Below are positions 37,699 through 46,162 of a stretch of DNA of 64,000 nt, one piece after another. This DNA is from Pseudomonas asuensis (GTDB lineage: Bacteria > Pseudomonadota > Gammaproteobacteria > Pseudomonadales > Pseudomonadaceae). Numbering within the stretch: the stretch's first letter is position 1; every line of letters starts with the position of its first letter. The position numbers and the translations under genes are program-made. The notes beneath the pieces were generated by a model. That model searched no databases and was not told the origin of the DNA. It saw nothing but the letters and a program-made list of their open reading frames with translations. Location of the stretch: positions 1 to 64,000 of the forward strand of contig NZ_BMNW01000005.1 in assembly GCF_014646755.1 (NCBI RefSeq), in the 5' to 3' direction.

Positions 37699-38556
37699 CT
37701 AGTCATATCGATCCCATGCGGGGGGGACCAACTTCAGGCCGTGGTTTCCCTTGTAGTTCGCTCGCTCAGGGGATGACCAGCCCGCGAGCAAACTGTTATC
37801 CAGTGAATAGATTTCAACGCCCAGCGGGCGACAGACTGATAATGGATCCCGGGCATCCGGCCCCCATAGCGCAACGGAAAGATCGCCGCCCGGGCAGGTC
37901 GACAAGGCGCACAGCACATCGATCTCGGTAAAGAACTCCAGATAATCCCCCTGCTTCGCCGGACAAGTCTTCATGAAGTACATGTCCTCATCATTGAGGC
38001 CAGTAACCTGAAAGATATTCAATACATCATGCACATCGAATTCGGTTAGCCCGTAAGGCAGCACTGCACGCGTCAGGTTTGAATGGCAATGATGATGAAA
38101 ATCCTCGCCGGTCAGCAGCTTGTTGACATAAGGGTCGCAGCGAGTCCCAAGAAGATCATGAACACGCCCGCCATGTTCATCGATACCATAATTGGCCAGG
38201 GTATCGTCCGTGATGGTGACCATAGGCCGTAGAAAGGGAAGGTTCGACCACAACCGGTCATAGGTAGAGACATGAGCGCCCTGTAGTTGACGCGTCCGGG
38301 CTGCCCATAGCCGCTCCCGTGGATCATGGGCATTCCAGATATTAAAATCGCCCACCTGTGGCCCTACGGGTGTCGTAATGCGGAACAGGTGTCCGGCGGG
38401 CACTCGCCACGCCCGCCCCGTGCGGATTGGAACCTCGAAGGACTCAATAAGCATCCGTTTGTCCTTGGCCTCACGGATACGCTCATAAAACGCCGTGTCC
38501 ACGGACAGGGCCGAACCTTTGCTCGCTTGATAAGCAGCAGGATAATGCTTGTACAT
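37699..38556 (-). CDS. DUF1989 family protein (urea-amidolyase-associated type)
   Basis: A 285-residue cytoplasmic protein of DUF1989. Blocks include RAWRVPAGHLFRI, VGDFNIWNAHD, DRLWSNLPFLRPMVTI, HHHCHSNL with four His near residue 154 and DVLNIFQVTGL. Relatives occur beside urea carboxylase and allophanate hydrolase and are called urea-amidolyase-associated proteins; their chemistry is unclear. It carries AAGGAG, 6 nt before the ATG. It lies convergent to pcp, so it may act on nitrogen from the same locus. Confidence 0.8.
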   Translation of the reverse strand: MYKHYPAAYQASKGSALSVDTAFYERIREAKDKRMLIESFEVPIRTGRAWRVPAGHLFRITTPVGPQVGDFNIWNAHDPRERLWAARTRQLQGAHVSTYDRLWSNLPFLRPMVTITDDTLANYGIDEHGGRVHDLLGTRCDPYVNKLLTGEDFHHHCHSNLTRAVLPYGLTEFDVHDVLNIFQVTGLNDEDMYFMKTCPAKQGDYLEFFTEIDVLCALSTCPGGDLSVALWGPDARDPLSVCRPLGVEIYSLDNSLLAGWSSPERANYKGNHGLKLVPPAWDRYD

Positions 38557-38725
38557 GTCAGCTCCTTTCCTAGAGAAAATCCGCCATACACAGGTGATGC
38601 AGTACCGCTAGCACAATCCAACACTAACCGTGCCTCCCGTTGCAGGCCAGAACTGTTTTTATCCGCAGAGAAACAGGCTGCTTGGTAAGCCTTTACACTA
38701 GGGGTCCTGCTGACTGGAGCCGTTG

Positions 38726-40087
38726 ATGTCTACCCTGCTTGCCGATTGGCGTTACCGCCCCATGCACCGTCGCGTCTGGGTGCTGGCTGGCCCGATGATT
38801 CTGTCTAACCTGACTGTACCGCTTGTGACCCTGGTCGATACCGCCATTGCTGGCCACCTGCCGGACGTACACGATCTGGGCGCCGTGGCAGTGGGCGGCA
38901 GTCTCTACACGACAATGGTGGCGGTGCTGGGCTTTCTACGCATGGGAACGACGGGTTTCGCTGCGCAGGCAAGCGGCCGTGCGGATGGCAGTGCGCTTCG
39001 GCAGATTCTTTTGCAAGGTCTACTGCTGGCGTTTGCCCTGGCGCTTGGTTTGATGGGCCTTTCGCTGATGGGCCTTCCTGTGTTGCTGAATAGCATGACG
39101 TCGTCTCCTGCCCTAAGCGAGGCAACCGCGAGCTTTTTCCAGATTCGCCTGCTGGGCCTGCCTGCTGCTTTGTCCAGCTACGCGCTGATTGGCTGGCTAC
39201 TAGGTACCCAAAACGCTCGCGCACCACTGGCGATGCTGCTGACCACCAATATCGTCAATCTATTGCTCGAAGTGCTGTTCGTGTTTGGCCTTGAATGGGG
39301 GATTCGCGGGATTGCAGCAGCGACAGTTTTAGCCGAGTGGATAGGCGTAGGGCTTGGGCTGTGGCTGGCGCGCCAGACGTTGCACCATATGGCAGGCTCG
39401 ATTCGGATCGACTTGCTTAAGCGCTGGTCTACCTGGCGATCCCTACTAGCCGTTAACCGCGACATCTTTATCCGCTCATTGGCCTTGCAAGGTGTTTTCT
39501 TCCTGATTACTTTTCAGGGTGCGCGTCTGGGCGATGCTACCGTGGCCGCCAATGCCTTACTCCTTAATGGCCTGATGGTGACAGCCTTTGCCCTGGATGG
39601 GCTTGCCCATGCAGTAGAAGCCTTGGCAGGGCATGCTATTGGTGCCCGTGATCGAACAGCACTCCGGCAGACGCTTGTCATTGCAGCCGGCTGGTCACTG
39701 CTGGCCAGCCTGGTATTTGCCATAGGGTTTGCCCTGTTCGGCACGCGCTTCATCGACCTGCAAAGCGATATTCCAGCGGTCCGGGAAGCGGCGTATACGT
39801 ACCTTCCCTACTTGGCCGTGCTGCCGGTCATCGCCATGAGCAGTTACCTGCTGGATGGTTTATTTATTGGAGCAACCCGCGCGCGCGAAATGCGTAATGC
39901 CATGCTTATTGCCGCGCTGCTTGCCTTGCCCTTAGGGGTATTGCTCAAAGACTTTGGCAATCATGGGCTATGGCTATCGTTTCTGAGCTTTATGGCGCTA
40001 CGGGGCCTTGTACAAGGCCTTCAGGCTTGGCGAATGGCCAAGCAAAACGCCTGGATACCCGTTCCGCTGAATCAGGACCTATCGTAA
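38726..40087 (+). CDS. MATE family efflux transporter, DinF-like
   Basis: A 453-residue inner-membrane drug/metabolite exporter with 12 helices. PMILSNLTVPLVTLVDTAIAGHL at the start, GFLRMGTTGFAAQA and the second-half repeat (TVAANALLLNGLMVTAFALDGLAHAVEALAGHAIG) are DinF-branch features. Exchange is driven by Na+ or H+. ATG 38726 is used; the TTG at 38723 is in frame. It is divergent from the DUF1989 gene. No substrate can be read from sequence. Confidence 0.9.
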   Translation: MSTLLADWRYRPMHRRVWVLAGPMILSNLTVPLVTLVDTAIAGHLPDVHDLGAVAVGGSLYTTMVAVLGFLRMGTTGFAAQASGRADGSALRQILLQGLLLAFALALGLMGLSLMGLPVLLNSMTSSPALSEATASFFQIRLLGLPAALSSYALIGWLLGTQNARAPLAMLLTTNIVNLLLEVLFVFGLEWGIRGIAAATVLAEWIGVGLGLWLARQTLHHMAGSIRIDLLKRWSTWRSLLAVNRDIFIRSLALQGVFFLITFQGARLGDATVAANALLLNGLMVTAFALDGLAHAVEALAGHAIGARDRTALRQTLVIAAGWSLLASLVFAIGFALFGTRFIDLQSDIPAVREAAYTYLPYLAVLPVIAMSSYLLDGLFIGATRAREMRNAMLIAALLALPLGVLLKDFGNHGLWLSFLSFMALRGLVQGLQAWRMAKQNAWIPVPLNQDLS

Positions 40088-40251
40088 TGCACAAAAGTTC
40101 GGTAATGGCTTGGCTGAGAGCGGCAGGGTTTAAGCCAACGGACAATGCAATCAATCCTTATCTCGTTGGCAACGCACCGCCTCTCCGAAGGTCATAACAA
40201 ACGAAGCGTCCCCTGAGATAACGTGATTGCATCACCTGCACAGGATTCATC

Positions 40252-41286
40252 ATGCACGCTGCGCCTGCACATCCTCGTGAAGCCGAGCGCCAAAAAGCGC
40301 TGGAATCACTTGAAATACTCGACACTCCAGCTGATGCCTATATGGATGCGCTGGTGCGAATCGCCCGTGATCTGTTCAAGGTCGAGTGGGTGCTTATCAG
40401 CCTGATCGATTGCGAACAGCAACGCATCAAGGCTAGCTGTGGAAAGCCATTTAGCGCCACATCACGCAGTATTGCCTTTTGTGCACATGCCCTGATTGAT
40501 ACTCATCGCCCTCTGATCGTGCCAGATGCCTTGAGCGATGAACGCTTTGCGTCCAATCCTCTGGTGATCGAGCCTCCTTACATACGCTTTTATGCAGGGC
40601 ACCCCTTGATCGCGCCCTCAGGCCTGCCAATCGGCACCCTGTGCCTGATGCACTCCGAACCCAAGCAGCTGACCGCTCAGGAGCGTTGCCGCCTGAGAGA
40701 CCTTGCTCAGATGGCCGACGGGTATTTGAAGCTGCGCAGTTTTTCAGAGCAGACCCGATACTTGCGTACCGTCATCTCACGCGAACGGCGCCGTGCGATG
40801 CTCGATCCTCTAACCCAGTTATGGAATCGCGCTGCGCTGGAACATTTCTACCCGATTGAGCAAGCGGCAGCCCGACGGGATGGTGAACGAATCAGCGCCC
40901 TCTTCATCGATCTGGATCACTTCAAGGTGGTTAACGATCAGCATGGTCATGCCATAGGCGATCAAGTCCTGGTCGAAACCGCGCATCGGATCGCCATGAC
41001 GCTTCGCCCCCACGATTTATTGCTCAGGCTGGGTGGCGAAGAGTTTGTAGTCATTGCAAGAATCGACAAAGCGGAGCAGCTGGACGGCATTGCCGAGCGT
41101 ATACGTCTTGCCATTGCCGAAGATCCGTTTGTCACTGCTAACGGACCTGTTGCCGTTACAACCAGCATTGGTGGCGCCGAAGGTGATGCGGAGGAGCCTG
41201 CCGAATCGCTGTTACAGCGTGCTGACACAGCGCTTTACCAAGCGAAGCACGAGGGCCGTAACCGCGTTGTATTGGCCTTGAAATAA
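40252..41286 (+). CDS. soluble GAF-GGDEF diguanylate cyclase
   Basis: A 344-residue cytoplasmic protein. Residues 20-160 form a GAF domain (SLIDCEQQRIKASCGKPFSA, SRSIAFCAHALID, RFYAGHPLIAPSGLPIGTLC). Residues 185-344 form a GGDEF domain with LGGEEFVVIARID, which is GGEEF type and should be active; an RxxD I-site is not obvious. The phytochrome-like GAF may sense a small ligand or redox state. It stands alone, 164 nt after the MATE gene. Confidence 0.88.
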   Translation: MHAAPAHPREAERQKALESLEILDTPADAYMDALVRIARDLFKVEWVLISLIDCEQQRIKASCGKPFSATSRSIAFCAHALIDTHRPLIVPDALSDERFASNPLVIEPPYIRFYAGHPLIAPSGLPIGTLCLMHSEPKQLTAQERCRLRDLAQMADGYLKLRSFSEQTRYLRTVISRERRRAMLDPLTQLWNRAALEHFYPIEQAAARRDGERISALFIDLDHFKVVNDQHGHAIGDQVLVETAHRIAMTLRPHDLLLRLGGEEFVVIARIDKAEQLDGIAERIRLAIAEDPFVTANGPVAVTTSIGGAEGDAEEPAESLLQRADTALYQAKHEGRNRVVLALK

Positions 41287-41359
41287 AAACAATCAAGGAA
41301 CCTCGGAAGCATTTACCAGCCCAAACAGATGTGACCCCTATTCACTGGAGGACGCCTGT

Positions 41360-41500
41360 ATGCCTGAAGCCGATGACTACCCCAAGGAAGATCGCCAGTC
41401 CGAGACCCTGGATGACAAGACGCCGGAACATAGCAAGAAAGAAAACATCGACAAGATCAAATACGATTCCGACGACATCATTCCCCCTGGCGTCTGGTAA
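41360..41500 (+). CDS. small acidic hypothetical protein, 46 aa
   Basis: A 46-codon gene with a near-perfect SD (GGAGG, 8 nt before ATG). It starts MPEADDYPKEDRQSETLDDK and ends KYDSDDIIPPGVW, so it is strongly charged and probably disordered except for the hydrophobic tail. I do not recognise it. Its short length would hide it from automatic calling. Alternative frames here lack an SD. Confidence 0.65.
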   Translation: MPEADDYPKEDRQSETLDDKTPEHSKKENIDKIKYDSDDIIPPGVW

Positions 41501-41513
41501 ACCCCTCATTGAT

Positions 41514-41545
41514 GGGTAGGCCTGAAATGCCATCCAGGCCTACCC
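41514..41545 (+). terminator. hairpin after the 46-aa gene
   Basis: A 10-bp stem GGGTAGGCCT/AGGCCTACCC with a 12-nt loop. There is no U-tract, so the function is uncertain. Confidence 0.45.
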
Positions 41546-41644
41546 GAACGCCAGATCCTGCCTCCAATCCTCTAATTCAACGCTACTGACATGCGGTATG
41601 ATGCGCTCTGCCATCATTCGCCCCTCACATCGAGATGTCATGAA

Positions 41645-42172
41645 ATGCGAAAGTCAGGGTATCTGCTAGGCGCTATTGTTGCGCTGCATGCAGGCGCTTC
41701 CCAAGCGGTAGACGGCTATAAGAATTTGCACTTTGGTGATAGCAGGCAGACGGTCCTTGAGAGCAAGATCTGTACTTTAACTCCACGTACTGCGCCTATC
41801 GAAGGACTGGAATACTACAGCTGTCCTGACCTCAAGTTGGGCAAGGACAGCCTTGAGGCCGGCCTGTTTTTTATTGACAACCGTTTTTTACGGATCTCGA
41901 TCGTTACACCGGTGGAAAAGAGCTTTCTGATTGCTCAAGGGTTAACGGAGAAATACGGACCGCCCTCCTCTCAATCCCCCTCGGATCACTTCATCAAGCT
42001 GGACAACCAACCTAACAGCCACGCGTTCATGGCGTTCGACAACAACACAGTGTTCTATAAGTTTTCGACCAACGCAGACATGAAGCGGCAAGCGCTCCTG
42101 ATCTATACCTCACCTGATTACGAAAAAATTCTGGTCAAAAAGCAGCTTAAGGGCATCAATCCTGATCTTTAG
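41645..42172 (+). CDS. hypothetical exported protein
   Basis: A 175-residue protein with a signal peptide (MRKSGYLLGAIVALHAGASQAV). The mature part has YKNLHFGDSRQTVLESKICTL, TVEKSFLIAQ-type helix and YGPPSSQSPSDHF, ending in the lysine-rich KKQLKGINPDL. The opening resembles small periplasmic proteins of the SmpA/OmlA-like fold that begin with LHFGDSRQ-type motifs, but I cannot assign a family. ATG 41645 follows a short SD; the frame is open from 41591. Its neighbours give no hint of role. Confidence 0.7.
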   Translation: MRKSGYLLGAIVALHAGASQAVDGYKNLHFGDSRQTVLESKICTLTPRTAPIEGLEYYSCPDLKLGKDSLEAGLFFIDNRFLRISIVTPVEKSFLIAQGLTEKYGPPSSQSPSDHFIKLDNQPNSHAFMAFDNNTVFYKFSTNADMKRQALLIYTSPDYEKILVKKQLKGINPDL

Positions 42173-42645
42173 ACGGCCACTGACAAGCACTACACGTTGA
42201 GGACGTCTAGCCTCAAATGCCAGCTTGGCGAGCTGTCCTACAAAACAGTGAAATATTTTCGAAATACCATGGAACAATAGCACATGGCCAGTGTCTGACC
42301 CCGACGTCAGAGTTGTGATGGTTTCGTAAATACGGTTTTATTCTATCTCAAACTCTTTTTACGTAGAGTCGTTATTAGCTTTTTAGTTTTGGTCAGTAAC
42401 AAACAGCATGCTCATGCTTAATAATCTTTAAAGTGAATCCTTGTTTTGGATTAACTTTTTAGAACTTTCACTGTGCGTACAGCAACCATAAATCATGAAG
42501 GACTTATGATCTCTCGTTGTTATTAAAGCGGCTTAGCCTGAGCAAGGAAGCAGGACCCGACAGGCATAGGGACGAGCAGTTAGCTCCCAACTTGTTACCT
42601 CTAAAAATTCGTCTTAGTTTCAACTTTTGAATCAAGGATAGTTCA
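42173..42645. other. AT-rich non-coding stretch
   Basis: This 473-bp gap is clearly richer in A and T than its surroundings. It includes a TCTGAC/GTCAGA hairpin (42294-42311) and several T-runs, but I see no open frame with an SD and no RNA class I recognise. It probably contains the promoter and leader of the acyltransferase gene. Confidence 0.4.
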
Positions 42646-43695
42646 ATGAATAGTAGAAATGTTTGGGTTGATTATGCCAAGGCTATTGGCATAATCCTGG
42701 TTGTCTATGGCCATGTACTCCGTGGACTTTTGAATGCCGACATCATCAAAGCCGGTGTCGAGACGCACATGCTTGTGGATAGCATCATCTATAGCTTCCA
42801 CATGCCATTATTCTTCTTTCTGTCTGGCCTGTTTTTCTTCAAATCGCTAACGAGCCGCGGCGGCAAGGGAGTGTTCGTCAACAAGCTAGATACCGTGGTG
42901 TATCCCTTCCTTGTCTGGTCAATCCTGCAAGGCCTGATCGAAGCCTTCCTATCGCGCTATACCAATGGCGACGTTACGCTGGGTGAGGTCTTTTCTCTGC
43001 TGTGGCAGCCAAGAGCGCAGTTTTGGTTCCTGTACGCACTGTTCTTTGTATTCGCCCTTTCTATCGTGCTGTATGGCAGCAAGTCGAAGAAGGTCTTTTT
43101 GCCCATCTTCCTGCTATCCGCTGTAGCCTATGGGCTTCAGGAATATGCACCTCGCCAGATGCTGGTTGATTTCCTGATCCAGAACTTTGTCTTCTTCGCC
43201 TTTGGCGTGTGGTTCACGAATATCGCTGCCGCTATTGAGTCACAGCCGGGCCGGATTGCAATCTTTACGCTTTTGGTTACAGCCGGATTGGAATATCAAT
43301 TCCATATTATCTCGCATCACACCTATATCGATCGCGGCTGGATGTCATTGATGGTGGCCCTATCAGCCATTCTGCTGGTAACAAGCGTGTCTATGGTGCT
43401 GGCTCGCAAACCGGTCCAATGGTTCATTACCATCGGGACCCTGTCCATGCCGATCTACCTGATGCACATCCTGGCCGGCAGTGGTGTACGAGTCATCCTG
43501 AGCAAGTTTTTGCATGTGGATAATGTCTATTTGCATATTTTTGCAGCTTGCGTCGTTGGTATTATCGTACCGATCATTGCCGCTAAGATCATGCTGAAAC
43601 TTCGTATGGACTATATGTTCCAAGCGCCCAAGTTAAACTTCTTAAAAAAGCAACCAAAGCATTCGAGTAACGATACACCCCCGGTTGCTTCCTAA
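42646..43695 (+). CDS. acyltransferase 3 family membrane protein
   Basis: A 349-residue protein with about 10 membrane helices of the acyltransferase 3 (OafA/OatA, fucose-4-O-acetylase-like) family. RNVWVDYAKAIGIILVVYGHVLRG holds the active-site His region (YGH at about residue 22), SFHMPLFFFLSGLFFFKS and SMPIYLMHILAGSG are also signatures. Such proteins O-acylate surface sugars with acetyl-CoA. SD AAGGAT lies before ATG 42646. There are no polysaccharide genes nearby. AT content is above that of neighbours, so transfer is possible. Confidence 0.88.
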   Translation: MNSRNVWVDYAKAIGIILVVYGHVLRGLLNADIIKAGVETHMLVDSIIYSFHMPLFFFLSGLFFFKSLTSRGGKGVFVNKLDTVVYPFLVWSILQGLIEAFLSRYTNGDVTLGEVFSLLWQPRAQFWFLYALFFVFALSIVLYGSKSKKVFLPIFLLSAVAYGLQEYAPRQMLVDFLIQNFVFFAFGVWFTNIAAAIESQPGRIAIFTLLVTAGLEYQFHIISHHTYIDRGWMSLMVALSAILLVTSVSMVLARKPVQWFITIGTLSMPIYLMHILAGSGVRVILSKFLHVDNVYLHIFAACVVGIIVPIIAAKIMLKLRMDYMFQAPKLNFLKKQPKHSSNDTPPVAS

Positions 43696-43706
43696 CCGCT
43701 TCATTA

Positions 43707-43745
43707 AAAGCCCTGCCAATCTTACTGGCAGGGCTTTATTTTTAT
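43707..43745 (+). terminator. intrinsic terminator after the acyltransferase gene
   Basis: A perfect 12-bp stem (AAAGCCCTGCCA/TGGCAGGGCTTT) with a 7-nt loop followed by ATTTTTATT. A classical rho-independent terminator. Confidence 0.9.
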
Positions 43746-43809
43746 TATTAACCGATTATTATCCAAGCACCGTTAAATTCTTAAAATAAAAGTAGCGAGC
43801 GGATAGTTA

Positions 43810-44397
43810 ATGCCTGTTGACTTGGAATCTTTATTAAAAGAACTGGAAGCGTTCGGGGAAGTTAACGATAGTCGTATCCATGAGCGCTCTGGCCGGATGC
43901 TCAATATCACACGTAACACAGGTGAGTTTCTTTACGTGATGGTGCAGGCTGCAAATGCTAAGCGTGTACTGGAGATTGGAACATCCAACGGGTATTCCAC
44001 CCTATGGTTGGCAAGAGCCGCTCAAATGATCGGCGGGGCTATCCGCACAGTGGAGCTCTCCGAGACCAAAATCGAGTTGGCCAGGCAGAATTTCAAGCGC
44101 TCTGGGCTAGACGCTCTGATTACACAAATTCACAGTGACGGCGGCTCGGTGTTGGCTGCACAGGATAACAATTCGTTGGATCTCGTATTCCTTGACTCCG
44201 AGCGCCATGAATACTGTGGTTGGTGGTCCGATCTCAAAAGAGCCCTGCGCCCTGGCGGCCTTTTGATTGTGGACAATGCACTATCCCATGTCGACGAAAT
44301 GGCTGTATTCAAGGCGCTTGTTGAGCATGATCCAGACTTTTCGACCTGCCTTGTGCCGGTAGGTAAAGGCGAATTCCTCGCCACCCGCAGATCCTGA
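43810..44397 (+). CDS. class I SAM-dependent O-methyltransferase
   Basis: A 195-residue O-methyltransferase of the catechol-O-methyltransferase-like (family 3) group. VLEIGTSNGYSTLWLARAA is the SAM-binding motif (about residue 57), with DLVFLDSERHEYCGWWSDLK for metal and LRPGGLLIVDNAL. It probably methylates a hydroxyl, possibly using Mg2+. It lies between two terminators, so it is its own unit. The substrate cannot be read from sequence. Strong AT content in its upstream gap matches the acyltransferase region. Confidence 0.85.
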   Translation: MPVDLESLLKELEAFGEVNDSRIHERSGRMLNITRNTGEFLYVMVQAANAKRVLEIGTSNGYSTLWLARAAQMIGGAIRTVELSETKIELARQNFKRSGLDALITQIHSDGGSVLAAQDNNSLDLVFLDSERHEYCGWWSDLKRALRPGGLLIVDNALSHVDEMAVFKALVEHDPDFSTCLVPVGKGEFLATRRS

Positions 44398-44401
44398 ACA
44401 T

Positions 44402-44452
44402 AGCCCTGCACGGGAATGAACTTATTCCTGCGTAGGGCTTTAGCTTTATTTT
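44402..44452 (+). terminator. terminator after the methyltransferase gene
   Basis: AGCCCTGCACGGGAAT pairs with ATTCCTGCGTAGGGCT with minor mismatches, followed by TTAGCTTTATTTT. It acts in the plus direction and nearly touches the convergent gene's stop. Confidence 0.75.
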
Positions 44453-44453
44453 G

Positions 44454-44873
44454 CTAGATCGCGTCTTTCTCGGGCGAATAGTGCGTCAACGGGTGGATTG
44501 GTGCCGCCTGCTCGATGTGCGGCACATCGAAGGTTACCCGGCCTGACCCACTGGAGCGGGCTGCGGCAGACACGCTTGAATAATGTCCTGAGAGGTTATA
44601 CGGCTCAAGCCTATTTCCGTTAAAGCGTCCGGTCGTCATTATATAACCATGACCTGAGCGCCCTAAGCGTTGACTCCACTGTGGGTATTGGGAGCGCCCA
44701 TCATTGGCATCGGATTCGTTGGCTATATGCAGCAGGTCACGGGTGTCCGCAATACCGTCGCTCATAGAGCCACTCGTGTTTTCGAAAGATGTATCGCGAT
44801 CCGCTGCCAGGGCGGTGTAGCTTACGGTATTGATTACTGCAAACGCTGCGATTTTCTGAAAGAGATTCATCAC
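44454..44873 (-). CDS. hypothetical exported protein
   Basis: A 139-residue protein with a signal peptide (FQKIAAFAVINTVSYTALAAD). The mature part is polar and Ser/Gly-rich (GSMSDGIADTRDLLHIANESD, SAAARSSGSGRVTFDVP) with no Cys. The start has two ATGs (44873 and 44870). I do not recognise a family; low complexity suggests a partly disordered secreted protein. It is convergent to the methyltransferase gene. Confidence 0.6.
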   Translation of the reverse strand: MMNLFQKIAAFAVINTVSYTALAADRDTSFENTSGSMSDGIADTRDLLHIANESDANDGRSQYPQWSQRLGRSGHGYIMTTGRFNGNRLEPYNLSGHYSSVSAAARSSGSGRVTFDVPHIEQAAPIHPLTHYSPEKDAI

Positions 44874-44984
44874 ACTGTCCTCGCTGGCTATGGATGAGCA
44901 AGCACGGTCAGGTTAGAAAAACAGCACTTAACAGCGTCTGAATCGGGACTTAATACAGGCTGAACAAAGCCCATACCAGAAGAA

Positions 44985-45021
44985 AGGTAAAACTGGCCAA
45001 CGGTGGGAGACCATTGGCCAG
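44985..45021 (-). terminator. intrinsic terminator after fbp
   Basis: On the minus strand CTGGCCAA ... TTGGCCAG forms an 8-bp stem with an internal GGT/ACC extension, followed by TTTTACCTTTCTT. It lies just after the fbp stop and fits a terminator for fbp. Confidence 0.75.
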
Positions 45022-45028
45022 TGGATTA

Positions 45029-46039
45029 TCAGGCGTCCTGATGGTAACGGGTAACACGCTCGACTTCGTCTTTCGAGCCAAGGAATACCGCTACGCGCTG
45101 GTGCAAACCTTCCGGCTGGACTTCCAGAATACGCTGATAACCATTAGTAGCGGCACCGCCTGCCTGCTCGACCAGCATGGCCATCGGGTTGGCTTCGTAC
45201 ATCAGACGCAGCTTGCCGGGCTTTTCCGGTTCACGGGCATCACGTGGGTACATGAAGATACCACCACGGGTGAGAATACGATGCACATCGGCCACCATGG
45301 AGGCGATCCAACGCATGTTGTAGTTCTTCTCCAGCGGACCTTCCTTGCCAGCCAGCAGCTCGCTTACGTAACGCTGTACCGGCGGCTCCCAGTGACGCTG
45401 GTTGGACATGTTGATGGCGAACTCAGCGGTTGTCTCCGGAATGGAGATGTCCTCATGCGTCAATACGAAGCTGCCCAGTTCACGGTCCAGGGTAAAGCCT
45501 TTGACGCCATCACCCAGGGTCAGAATGAACATGGTCTGGGGACCGTAAATCGCATAGCCTGCAGCGACCTGCTCAGTGCCCTTTTGCATGAAGGCTTCTT
45601 CAGTGGTATCACCGTAGGTGGCACCTCCATGATCCTTACGCAGCACAGAGAAGATGGTACCGACCGAAACGTTTACGTCGATATTGGACGAGCCATCCAG
45701 CGGATCGAACATCAGCAGATAAGCGCCCTTTGGGTACTCACCTGGAATCTGGTGAACCTGATCCATCTCTTCGGAGGCCATGCCCGCCAGGGTGCCGCCC
45801 CACTCGTTGGCTTCCAACAGGATTTCGTTGGACAGTACGTCCAGCTTCTTCTGAACTTCGCCCTGAACGTTTTCGGTGCCCATACTGCCTAGTACGCCAC
45901 CTAGCGCACCCTTGGATACCTCATAGCTGATTCGCTTGCAGGCACGGCCTACGACTTCGATCAGAAAACGCAGATCGGCTGGAGTTTTATGACTACGGGT
46001 CTGTTCGATCAGATAGCGGCTCAGCGTAATACGGGACAT
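45029..46039 (-). CDS. fbp: class I fructose-1,6-bisphosphatase
   Basis: A 336-residue gluconeogenic enzyme removing the 1-phosphate of fructose 1,6-bisphosphate. The metal site [20 protein letters not shown] (about residue 111) and [12 protein letters not shown]-type phosphate-binding loop [19 protein letters not shown] and a GGIFMYPRD block are typical. ATG 46039 has GGAG 6 nt upstream; the frame is open to 46126. It lies downstream of glgP and glgX on the same strand, linking glycogen breakdown and gluconeogenesis. Confidence 0.95.
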   Translation of the reverse strand: MSRITLSRYLIEQTRSHKTPADLRFLIEVVGRACKRISYEVSKGALGGVLGSMGTENVQGEVQKKLDVLSNEILLEANEWGGTLAGMASEEMDQVHQIPGEYPKGAYLLMFDPLDGSSNIDVNVSVGTIFSVLRKDHGGATYGDTTEEAFMQKGTEQVAAGYAIYGPQTMFILTLGDGVKGFTLDRELGSFVLTHEDISIPETTAEFAINMSNQRHWEPPVQRYVSELLAGKEGPLEKNYNMRWIASMVADVHRILTRGGIFMYPRDAREPEKPGKLRLMYEANPMAMLVEQAGGAATNGYQRILEVQPEGLHQRVAVFLGSKDEVERVTRYHQDA

Positions 46040-46162
46040 GTGACGCTCCGGTAGAAAAGGTTCGCGCAGTGTAGCGCGGATGCTCAAGCTCCGTCTCAAG
46101 CGAAGCGGCCTACAAGCCCCACCCAACGTTCTGATTGTTCGATAGACAAGGTCTGCACGCCG

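Noticed and set aside
40087-40197. 36-codon frame starting within the MATE stop (TAATG)
   Set aside because: Coupled start is possible, but there is no SD, no recognisable sequence and the length is small. Left out as a gene.
45014-45892. 292-codon plus-strand open frame
   Set aside because: Antisense shadow of fbp; fbp carries all catalytic motifs on the minus strand.
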